A DNA stretch of 28,210 nt from assembly GCA_964459305.1 (NCBI GenBank), contig CAYWNA010000174.1, positions 1 to 28,210 of the forward strand, given 5' to 3'. A program made the position numbers and the translations under genes. A model generated the notes under the pieces. The model saw only the letters and a program-made list of their open reading frames with translations, searched no databases and was not told where the DNA came from. Position 1 is the first letter of the stretch; every line of letters starts with the position of its first letter. This stretch comes from CAYWNA01 sp964459305. GTDB lineage: Bacteria; Planctomycetota; Planctomycetia; Pirellulales; Pirellulaceae. Shown in pieces: positions 1 through 7,500 of this stretch.

Positions 1-2
1 AG

Positions 3-119
3 TTCACGAAGATGATCGACGAGTATTACGAGCACCATGGCTGGGACGAGAACGGTGTTCCCCGGCAGGAAACACTTGAGAGGCTTGGACTGGCCAATGA
101 GCCGTCCGGGGCCCTCTGA
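3..119 (+). CDS. Aldehyde:ferredoxin oxidoreductase, C-terminal end (partial)
   Basis: Only the last 38 codons lie in the window; the frame enters from the left edge and ends at TGA 117-119. The tail reads EYYEHHGWDENGVP followed by ETLERLGL. A Y-Y-x-x-x-G-W-D-x-x-G-x-P segment followed by a short L-x-x-L-G-L helix is the usual C-terminus of the tungsten-containing AOR family, which oxidises aldehydes to carboxylic acids and passes electrons to ferredoxin. The gene ends 17 nt before a four-cluster ferredoxin gene, which fits a two-subunit AOR of the kind that pairs a catalytic subunit with an FeS subunit. The family call is from a short tail plus context; which AOR subfamily it is cannot be told from here. 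Confidence 0.8.
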   Translation, partial: FTKMIDEYYEHHGWDENGVPRQETLERLGLANEPSGAL

Positions 120-136
120 TCTGACAGGAGAAGAAA

Positions 137-625
137 ATGGCCAAACTACTGACAGCAGATTTCGAGAAGTGCACCGGCTGCCGGCTGTGCGAACTCGTCT
201 GTTCCGTAAAACATGAAGGCGTATCCAACCCTGCCCGAAGTCGGCTCAAAATCGAGAAGTGGGAGTGGGAAGGGCTGTATATCCCGATGCTGTGCCAGCA
301 ATGCGAGGATGCCCCATGCAAGGCGGTCTGCCCGGTCAAGGCCATCTCTCGCGATGAGAACCTGGGGCGGCTGACGGTGGATTACGAATTGTGCATCGGC
401 TGTCGATCGTGTGTGGCGGTCTGTCCCTTCGGCGCGATGAGTTTTGATGCCGTCAGCAAGAAAGTGATCAAGTGCGATCTCTGCGATGGGGAACCAATGT
501 GCGTTTCGTTCTGCGATGTGAAAGCACTGGACTTCGTCGAGGCCCACCAACTCAACGTTTCGAAGAAAAGGGACGCGGCGAAGAGAATCTCCGACGCACA
601 GAAGATCGCCGCGACCCTTTCCTGA
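137..625 (+). CDS. Four-cluster 4Fe-4S ferredoxin, electron-transfer partner of AOR
   Basis: 162 aa, cytoplasmic, no signal peptide. Four Cys motifs are visible: CTGCRLCELVC (C12, C15, C18, C22), CQQCEDAPCKAVCP, CIGCRSCVAVCP and CDLCDGEPMCVSFC, 16 Cys in all, enough for four 4Fe-4S clusters. This layout is that of the HycB/CooF/DmsB-like polyferredoxin subunits that accompany AOR-type and molybdopterin enzymes. A strong AGGAG (126-130) sits 6 nt before the ATG. The gene follows the AOR stop by 17 nt and is almost certainly co-transcribed with it. The role as electron acceptor of the aldehyde oxidoreductase is inferred from this linkage; the electron exit from the ferredoxin is not encoded in the window. 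The last ~25 residues after the cluster region are charged and of unknown role. Confidence 0.9.
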   Translation: MAKLLTADFEKCTGCRLCELVCSVKHEGVSNPARSRLKIEKWEWEGLYIPMLCQQCEDAPCKAVCPVKAISRDENLGRLTVDYELCIGCRSCVAVCPFGAMSFDAVSKKVIKCDLCDGEPMCVSFCDVKALDFVEAHQLNVSKKRDAAKRISDAQKIAATLS

Positions 626-670
626 AAGATATATGGATCGCCACAGGCATAATCACGGGGTTTGCTCGAT

Positions 671-737
671 GTAGCCGAACTCGCCAGAGTTTGGTTTTTC
701 CCATGGCAAGAGGCCAAAGTCTGGCGACTTCGGCTAC
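671..737. repeat. Palindromic repeat, family A (GTAGCCGAA... type), copy 1
   Basis: Left arm GTAGCCGAACTCGCCAGAG and right arm ending GGCGACTTCGGCTAC are imperfect inverted complements separated by about 20 nt. A second complete copy is at 20488-20551 and a half copy at 23901-23917. It lies between the ferredoxin gene and the MoaD-like gene. No coding potential. In RNA it could form a long hairpin that attenuates read-through into the MoaD-like gene. Confidence 0.85.
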
Positions 738-813
738 CATTGAATTCCCGATGTAGTTCGACGCCGACTTGGAAGGAGCAGCGACGCCCTGCGGACGGGA
801 AAAGGTAAACAGC

Positions 814-1086
814 GTGAGCGTTCAGGTGAGCCTGCATAGAACGCATCGACAGTTCACCGGCGGACTCGAAACCGTCGACGTGCAAGGTGAAACCGTGGGT
901 GATTGCCTACGCTACTTGGCGAAGGAGTATCCGGGAATCGGTGAGGCGCTGTTCGAGAAGCAAGGAAAGCTGAGGAATCACATCGAGGTCTTCCTGAACC
1001 TCCAGACCACGTATCCCCAAGAACTGGCCATGCCGGTCAAGGACGGAGACGAGATCCACGTCACCGCCATGCTGGGTGGCGGCTGA
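814..1086 (+). CDS. MoaD/ThiS-family sulfur carrier
   Basis: 90 aa from GTG 814; GGAAAAGG (about 799-806) upstream is a reasonable ribosome site. A TTG at 769 would add 15 residues with no family support. The protein has the beta-grasp pattern of MoaD: a hydrophobic first strand (VQVSLHRTH), a central VGDCLRYLAKEYPGI helix, VFLN in a later strand, then KDGDEIHVTAMLGGG. The C-terminal GG is the site that MoeB/ThiF-like enzymes adenylate and thiocarboxylate in this family. Members donate sulfur to the pterin dithiolene of molybdenum or tungsten cofactor. Position about 190 bp after the AOR ferredoxin gene suggests a carrier dedicated to the tungstopterin of that enzyme. The repeat at 671-737 separates it from the ferredoxin gene. 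Whether it replaces or supplements a housekeeping MoaD cannot be seen. Confidence 0.82.
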   Translation: MSVQVSLHRTHRQFTGGLETVDVQGETVGDCLRYLAKEYPGIGEALFEKQGKLRNHIEVFLNLQTTYPQELAMPVKDGDEIHVTAMLGGG

Positions 1087-1143
1087 CTCCGCTACCGGTC
1101 AAATCCATGGAGATGGCAGACCGCGTCCTCGCTGAAGTCTTGC

Positions 1144-2805
1144 CTATTGCCGGCGGAACGCGACCAAGCACATATCGTCGTCCTGCTGGCGGCCGCCCAT
1201 GTGCTGGGCGACCTGATCCAGAATCGATTCGCCAATCACCTGAGGCGATCCATCCGAGGATTGCACGAGTTCACGCATGCGAGCGATGGTGAACTGCTTC
1301 CCCTCGCTATTCCTGGCTTCGTCGATGCCGTCTGTGTACATCGTCAGCGACTCGCCGGGCCGGAGCGTGACCGTCGACTGCTGGTATTCCGTGGCGGCGA
1401 CAACGCCGAGTGGGATACCAGACTCGGCCTTGCTCGGCTCCTCCAAGCTCCCATCGTCGCAGCGGTACAAGGGCGGCATGTGTCCGGCGTTGACGATCGT
1501 GACCTCGTGCGTTTCTGTGTCCAGAGCGGCCATCACAAAGGTCACGAAGCGATGCAGATTCAACCGGCAGAGACGCCCGTTCAGGTTCGTGACCGCTGTC
1601 GCCGGATGTGGATCGGAGGCCAAACAGAATCTTGTCTCCGCGTAGAGTTTTGCCATCAGCATGGCCGCCGCAACTCCGTGGCCAACGACGTCCGCAACCA
1701 CCACCGCCAAGCGGCCGTCGGGCAAGCGGACGTAGTCGTAGTAGTCGCCACCGATGTGATTCGCGGCCCGGTAGTAGTCGAAGAACTCGTAGCCATCCAA
1801 ATCCGGGTGGGTATCTGGGAGGAAAGCGTGTTGCACGTCGCGGGCCAGTTGCAGGTCGCGTTCGAGGGTACGGCGTTCCAATGCTTCCTCGTGCAAACGG
1901 GCGTTGTCGATCGCGATCGAGGCGTGATAGGCTGCACTGACCAACAATGCCAAGTCTTCGTCCTGGAATCGTTCGTGTTGGTTCGGCGTGTCAATCTGCA
2001 GAATGCCCAGCGCGTTGCCATCACTGTCGACCAGCGGAGCGCACATCATGGAGCGAATGCGGAAATCGACGACACTCTCGCTCATCTCGAACCGCTTGTC
2101 GCTGGCTGCGTCGGCCGAGAGGATCGCTTGCTTGGTATCCATCACCTGCTTCGCAATCGTCCGGCTAACGCGAATCGTCTCATCGCTATCGTCGCGGCGC
2201 AGTCTAGTCCACCGCGGGACCAGAACGCCCTTATCGTCAACGAGGCCAATGAAGCCGCGATTCGCTTGGTGAAAGATGCGAAACAGACTATCCAGCAATT
2301 GAGGCAAGACTTCGTCCAGCGACAAAGCCTTCGCGAGGTTCTGCGTGATTTCCATCAACGCCCCAAGCTTCGCCTCGGGACTTGCCGCAAGCTTCGCCCG
2401 TCCCCCCTCCCGAGATACAACATCCAGCGTCGACATGATCGTCGAACTGCCTGTGTCGTCATCGATCATCACGGCCGAAGGCGTGGAATCTTCATGACTC
2501 CCCGAATCCTCCGATTCTTGGGTACGGAACGCAAAAACGACGTCGCATACACGGATGTGGTCAGTATGCTGCAGGCGGTGACGCCCTTTGATAACTCGTT
2601 CGTTGAGAAACGTACCATTGCGGCTGGCGAGATCCTGCACGAAGCAAGTCGACCCGCTGACCGTGATCTTGCAGTGCTGGCGGCTTACCGCACCCACATC
2701 GATAACGATGTTGCAGTCCCGGTGGCGACCCAATACATACTCGCCATCGACGAGATCATATCGCCTGTCTTTTTCCGGACCGTTGTTTACGACTAGGAAA
2801 GCCAT
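1144..2805 (-). CDS. FHA-GAF-SpoIIE serine phosphatase (RsbU-type signalling protein)
   Basis: 553 aa, ATG at 2805. Residues ~1-95 are an FHA domain (GRHRDCN, SRQHC, then SRNGTFLN), which binds phosphothreonine peptides. Residues ~145-305 read as a GAF sensor domain. Residues ~320-553 are a PPM/SpoIIE phosphatase: HIGGDYYDY and VVVADVVGHG carry metal-binding Asp residues, NAGHMPPL and TDGIDEA are typical middle motifs, and QQDDDMCLVAF ends the fold with the last metal Asp. Such proteins dephosphorylate anti-anti-sigma factors (STAS domain) in partner-switching pathways; no STAS or RsbW-like gene is in the window, so the target is elsewhere. No membrane segment. It follows the UroD-family gene on the same strand with a 187-bp gap that contains a small GGGCCA/TGGCCC hairpin, so co-transcription is uncertain. 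Confidence 0.92.
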   Translation of the reverse strand: MAFLVVNNGPEKDRRYDLVDGEYVLGRHRDCNIVIDVGAVSRQHCKITVSGSTCFVQDLASRNGTFLNERVIKGRHRLQHTDHIRVCDVVFAFRTQESEDSGSHEDSTPSAVMIDDDTGSSTIMSTLDVVSREGGRAKLAASPEAKLGALMEITQNLAKALSLDEVLPQLLDSLFRIFHQANRGFIGLVDDKGVLVPRWTRLRRDDSDETIRVSRTIAKQVMDTKQAILSADAASDKRFEMSESVVDFRIRSMMCAPLVDSDGNALGILQIDTPNQHERFQDEDLALLVSAAYHASIAIDNARLHEEALERRTLERDLQLARDVQHAFLPDTHPDLDGYEFFDYYRAANHIGGDYYDYVRLPDGRLAVVVADVVGHGVAAAMLMAKLYAETRFCLASDPHPATAVTNLNGRLCRLNLHRFVTFVMAALDTETHEVTIVNAGHMPPLYRCDDGSLEEPSKAESGIPLGVVAATEYQQSTVTLRPGESLTMYTDGIDEARNSEGKQFTIARMRELVQSSDGSPQVIGESILDQVAQHMGGRQQDDDMCLVAFRRQ

Positions 2806-2992
2806 GCGATGCTTTGTCCCTTGCCTGGCCAGACATCACCGGGCCAGTTATGTGGCCCAGAAACCGAATTCTAGTTCCATGTGTGGCCCATCGTCAACCA
2901 ATGCGACGAGACAGTTTCCCCTTAGAGGCCACTAAATGGAGCACACCGTTTACCCCAAACAACTGCGGCAATCGTGCCTTCGTTCGCAACGG

Positions 2993-3994
2993 TCATTGCG
3001 CGCCATCAACCGCCTGGCGGATTGCGTGCAGATTCTCCGGTGGCACCGTTCCGGGATCAAACGTGCATCCGGGGCCGATCATGATGGGTCGGCCGCCGGC
3101 CTGTACGATCGCGTCGGCGACCTGGCGCGCGCAGTCATCCGGCGAACCAGTGACCATCGTCCCGAGGTTGTCCATTCCGGCGCAGATGGCCGGTTTGACC
3201 GCGCCGGCTACGTCGCCGATAGTCGGCCCCGCGTAGCGATCGGCCCAGTTGATCACATGGATGGGGTAGTCCGCAAACCGGTGGAAGTCGACGGCCTTGC
3301 CGCACACGTGCAGCATGTTGAACGTTCCCTGCTCGGCACCAGCCAGTACCTTCAGATCACCCGGTCGCACCCAACGATCATACGCACCCGCGCCGTTTTC
3401 TGGCGTATCCACCCAATCATCACGGACAGAGAAAAACACGCCGTCCACCCCTGCGCTGATGCAATTGCGAACGAAGTTCGCCAACGATTCGGAAATGACT
3501 TCGAGTGCTCGGTTGAGTGCTTCCGGCGCTTCACGCAGGAATCGCGACATGGTGTCGTCGCGGAAATCCGTGGCACTCTCGCCAACGGTTGGCGGCCCGT
3601 GTTCGTCGGACGCCGGGACAGTCATTTGCCGTAGCGTACCCCACGCGCTGAAAACGGTAGTTGCCATGCGAAGCTGGCCGCCGAAGCGTTTGGCCAGTTC
3701 GCCGATCAACTCAAGCTGCCGCCCGAAGCTATCCTCGTCGCCGCCCAAAACCGACAGCTTGTCAAGATCGCTTACCTCCGAGAACACGCCGCTGGATGTC
3801 GCGGTGCGCGGATAGCGGTTGTCGTCCATGACCTTAAGAAAATCCAAGTCATAGGTCTCGACATGTCGAACGTGCGCCTCGACGGCTTTCGGACCCGATA
3901 TGAACTCAGGGGCAAAGTGGTACCAGAACGATACGGGCGGCCGATCCGGATGGCGACCTTCGATGACAGCAGTCACGCGTTCAATCTTGTTCAT
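2993..3994 (-). CDS. Uroporphyrinogen decarboxylase (UroD/MtaA) superfamily protein
   Basis: 333 aa beginning MNKIERVTAVIEGRHPDRPP, the normal start of this superfamily. An upstream in-frame ATG (4042) would add 16 residues, but the ATG at 3994 has AGGAG (4005-4009) at proper distance and is preferred. Family features seen: PVSFWYHF after the first helix, a central region with GVDGVFFSVRDDW, LHVCGKAVDF, and the C-terminal IMIGPGCTFDPGT. The superfamily includes haem-pathway UroD and the zinc-dependent MtaA/CmuA/MtbA methyltransferases that move methyl groups from corrinoids to thiols. The HVCG...D and GPGCTFDPGTPPE-like parts look more like the methyltransferase-like, non-haem branch. No haem genes surround it. 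The substrate is unknown. An MttB-superfamily gene lies far downstream (26532), which is suggestive only. Confidence 0.85.
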   Translation of the reverse strand: MNKIERVTAVIEGRHPDRPPVSFWYHFAPEFISGPKAVEAHVRHVETYDLDFLKVMDDNRYPRTATSSGVFSEVSDLDKLSVLGGDEDSFGRQLELIGELAKRFGGQLRMATTVFSAWGTLRQMTVPASDEHGPPTVGESATDFRDDTMSRFLREAPEALNRALEVISESLANFVRNCISAGVDGVFFSVRDDWVDTPENGAGAYDRWVRPGDLKVLAGAEQGTFNMLHVCGKAVDFHRFADYPIHVINWADRYAGPTIGDVAGAVKPAICAGMDNLGTMVTGSPDDCARQVADAIVQAGGRPIMIGPGCTFDPGTVPPENLHAIRQAVDGAQ

Positions 3995-4004
3995 AGCCAA
4001 AATG

Positions 4005-4009
4005 CTCCT
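4005..4009 (-). promoter_or_regulatory. Ribosome binding site deciding the UroD-family start
   Basis: Read on the minus strand, AGGAG lies 10 nt before ATG 3994. The alternative ATG at 4042 has no comparable site. Confidence 0.6.
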
Positions 4010-4142
4010 AATGTTCGAAGTCACATTGCGGCGACGATGCACAGGATCCAGTGAAAGGAAGAAAAGTAAGGGGCAATCGGCGCCGCGACGGCATTACTAT
4101 GGCACAGGCATCACATCCCTGCAAGGCGCGGGGCGCTGAAGA

Positions 4143-4170
4143 GCGAGCGGCGGGCGTGAGCCCGCTGATG
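4143..4170. repeat. Short hairpin repeat (GCGGGCGTGAGCCCGC core)
   Basis: GCGGGC GTGA GCCCGC is a perfect 6-bp stem with a tetraloop, flanked by AGCG/TGAT. This type of GC-rich hairpin is commonly dispersed in planctomycete genomes (from memory, not searched). It lies in the non-coding stretch 4043-4248 upstream of repeat copy R1, which otherwise shows no gene. Confidence 0.5.
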
Positions 4171-4185
4171 GAACCGGAGGCGGAC

Positions 4186-4207
4186 AATTCCGGCTTGCCG
4201 GAATTTT
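4186..4207 (+). terminator. Hairpin followed by T-run (possible terminator or repeat)
   Basis: AATTCCGGC tt GCCGGAATT is a perfect 9-bp stem, with TTTT overlapping its 3' end on the plus strand. It lies between the UroD-family gene (divergent) and the toxin island. It may end any transcript entering the island from the left, or may simply be part of a dispersed palindrome. Confidence 0.4.
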
Positions 4208-4248
4208 CGCAGGCGAGCGGCGTGTCCTCACGTTCGGTTAAGGGGGGG

Positions 4249-4391
4249 ATGGGGTCAGTTCTTGACACTTGACATATCGGACGGATTGGGACCATTCTTG
4301 GGCGATTGAACGGGAATCGCGAGAGGCCGACTGGGTGGCTGAATCGATGTTCAACGACACATCCACGGACAACGCCGACGCTCGCGGGTAA
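4249..4391 (+). repeat. Cassette-boundary repeat R1 (solo copy)
   Basis: First of four copies of a ~130-bp element beginning with ATGGGGTCAGTTCTTGACAC and running to a GACAACnCC motif. Its plus-strand frame (TTG 4269 to TAA 4391, 40 codons) reads TYRTDWDHSWAIERES then DWVAESMFNDTSTDN, the same peptide that opens the headless cassette at 9141 and whose second half lies inside the large toxin gene (W771-N784). Here the frame stops right after the motif, so this is a solo copy with no Hint or toxin behind it. It marks the left edge of the toxin island. Confidence 0.85.
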
Positions 4392-4393
4392 AG

Positions 4394-4420
4394 AGGGGAA
4401 TGGGGTCAGTGACACTTAAC
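4394..4420 (+). repeat. Partial boundary motif R1b
   Basis: GGGGAATGGGGTCAGTGACAC repeats the leading edge of the boundary element directly behind R1, without the peptide-coding part. The beta-solenoid frame of the large toxin gene opens only about 35 nt later (4455), so this lies at or near the break point that removed the front of that gene. Confidence 0.6.
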
Positions 4421-4517
4421 AGGATGTCAAGAGTTGTCCCCGACTTCGTGCTGACTGCGGGCAGTTAGGTCGGGTGTATGGGCCGCTTACGATGCCAACG
4501 TAACCGCCTTCGCTGGC

Positions 4518-7500
4518 GTGATGTCCGCCGTTATCACGGGTGAGAACGTCAACCTTTCCGTGTACGGAGGCGAGACGGACGTGACGGTCACGGCGTCCAA
4601 CAATGCGTCGGTCACCACCGTGGGTGATTTGATGGGCAGTGTCACCGCGACCGAAGAGGCAAACATTGTTGCTTTGGGCGATGCGAATTCGCTAGCCGTC
4701 CACGGCGGATCGGGCGTTTCCCTTGTCGTCGAGGGGAGTTTTGATGGCACGGTGACGACCACGTCCGGAGATGTGTCGCTGTTTGCCACGGGCGATGTCA
4801 CTGGCGAAATCACGTCCGGCAAGGATGCCACGGTTGGTTCGTTGGGAAGCATCGCCGGAGCTTCGATTACGGCGATCGGTGGTGCGGCGGATGTCCTGGC
4901 CTTGGGGCAGTTCACGGCTGGCATGATTTCCGCCGAGGACGATGTTTTCCTTTGGACCCTTGGAGGAATCCCGGCTTCGACTTTCGCTTCGCTCACGGGA
5001 GGTGTGACGGCGATTACCAACGGCGCCGGCGATATCGAGGTGACTGCGGACAAGGACGTGCTGGCCGCGAGCCTTGCCGGTCCGATGACCGTTGATATCG
5101 ATGCGGGCGGTTCGGTGGACCTGTTCGGCATCGGGGTGTTCGGCCAAGTGGAAGCCGATGGCAACCTGAACGGGGTCAGCTTCAATACCTTGTACCTGGC
5201 CTCGGTGGATGTGGGCGGCAACGCAAAACTGATCGCGACAGATTACCTGCAGGCCGACGGAACCGTCGACGGCGATGTGAAGCTGGCGACGTACTCGCAA
5301 TTGCTGGGGTCGTTGACGGCAGGCGACGACTTGTCCGCCTGGGCCTTCGGTGCGATCGGTGCGACGCTGGTGGCGATGGACAACGTCGAGAAGATCGTGA
5401 CCTACAGTTCCCTGACCGGGATCGTTCACGCCGGTGCGGGGGCGGATCCTGCGAGCGATACGGACGGCGATTCGGGTTACGGCGATGTCCAGCGGGTGTA
5501 CATCTGGGACGACTTGACGGGCAAGATCATTGCCTACGACTGCGTCGGCCAAGTGTACATGGGAGGCGAGATCACCGCCACCGGATCCATCGTCGCGCCG
5601 AACATCGGCCAAATCGCCGAGCACGACCGGTCGCCGTTTGTTGACTATCCCAAGACTCCGGTGGCCGAAATCGGTCATCTGATTTCTCTGGCCAGGAACT
5701 CCCAGGTCAAACTGCTGGACCTCCAAGCCGACCTTCAGGCCACGCGCACCGAGGTCATGGCGATCGTCGCGGCGACCCAGGCCGACGTGGCGGCCCACGC
5801 GGCCCAAGTCTTCTATGCGCAGATGCGGGCCTTGTACGAGGGCGATGCCCTGATGGTTGACGCGGGCGAACAGTTGGACCTGGCGATTAATGAAAGCGAG
5901 TTGCGGGCCAAGCGGGCTTTGGCGAAAGCCAGGATTGCCCAACAGGCCGCGGAGAAGGAAACGCAGGATGCGGCGGTGGTGGCCCTGCAGGAGGTGGCCC
6001 TGCAGTCGGACGCGGCCAAGCAGGAGGCGGAAAAGCGGCAGAAGCATGGAGAAAGCCTGGTCGCGTATGTCACCGGCGAGGCCACGGCGATGCAATCGCG
6101 GTTCGACACGACCATGTCGATGCAACTGGATCAAATGGACGTGCTGAAACAATGCTACACGACGGTGTTCGTGGCCACCTTCTTCGATCGCATGAAGGAA
6201 TTTGCGCTTGACGTCACGCAGGACCGTCTCGAAATGGTGGGTACCTTTGCCGATTTCATTCCTGTTGTTGGCACGGCGGTCAGCATTATCTGCGATGGCA
6301 TCAATGCCAGCATCTATGCGGCGCGTGGGCGGTACTGGGACGCGGCTTTCAGTGTGGGTAGCATGATTCCCTTCGGCAACCTCGCCAAACGCGCCGGTTT
6401 GGACGACGTGGCCAGCTCGGTGGCACGAGGTGTTTTCAAGCAGTTCGGCAACGGCGTCTCGGCGGTCAGTCGTTTTGTCCCGGTGCCGCCCTTGGGCAAG
6501 GCGGCCAGGAAGCTCCCGTGCCCTGTGCGAAGATTGGTGGGATTGCCAGGCTGTTTTGTGGGCCACACCGAGGTGCATTACTTGGCTGCCGGCAGACCGG
6601 CATGGCTAGCGACGGCCGCCAGCGTATTCGTGGTTGGGGCGACCGGCTTGGTGGTGACGCGACCGCGGCGGGATGACGAAGAGGCCGTGGACGAATTCAT
6701 GGCCAACGCCGGCCGTAACAACCGGCCGGACGACGGGCCACCGGAGCCAAACATCGATTCCGATAGCGGCTCATTTGAAAACTTGTGCGATAGACTGTTT
6801 AATGGAGACGATTCGCAAGAGACCGACTGGGTGGCAGAATCGATGTACGACAACACGGCCATGGACAACACCGAGGCTTTCTTCTCGCGCAGGGGACGGG
6901 GTGAACGTTCTGGTGGGGGCGGCGCGCGGGAAATCGCCTGCCAGAGGTCGGGGACTGTCCCGATTTTCGCGGAGGCTTTGCGAAGCGAAAATGGGACTGT
7001 CCCCTTCACGCCCACCCGACAGTGTGCCCCCGTGGGGCGAGTTGCCAGCTTGCCCATCTCGGCGTCCGGATGCGCAACAACCCTGCCACAGGTAGCCGAC
7101 GTGGAACGCGTTACTGCGACACTCGATCCACCCGCCAGCAAAAATCGCTCGAAACCGGCAGACGAGCCGGTTCCGAAACCGGGCTCGAAAAAGAAGAAAC
7201 GCCGGCGTTTCAGCGTGTTGGGTCTGGTCTGGATGTTCGCCGCATTGGCCGTGTCGGGGTTCTGTCTGTTCATGGGCCTGACGGGCTTTCATCCGGACAC
7301 CAAGCCGATCGACCAGTTCCACGTGGGCATGATCGTTCCGCCGGACGCTCTGCACGGCGACAACGATTTGCTGTACGGCGAAAAGGTCCACCCAAAGACA
7401 TGGCGGCATCTGTTTGTCGAGGGGAAGAAGGACGACGGCAGCCGCTGGGATGCCGATCTGTTGGTTCCGCTGTGGTGGATCACCGAGCACGACGCCAAGC

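Noticed and set aside
1147..2796. A 549-codon plus-strand frame opposite the phosphatase gene
   Set aside because: It is the mirror of the FHA-GAF-SpoIIE gene, whose motifs are clear; the plus-strand product has no recognisable domain.
4692..6578. A 628-codon minus-strand frame within the large toxin gene
   Set aside because: His/Arg-rich product with no family features; it mirrors the codon bias of the plus-strand gene.
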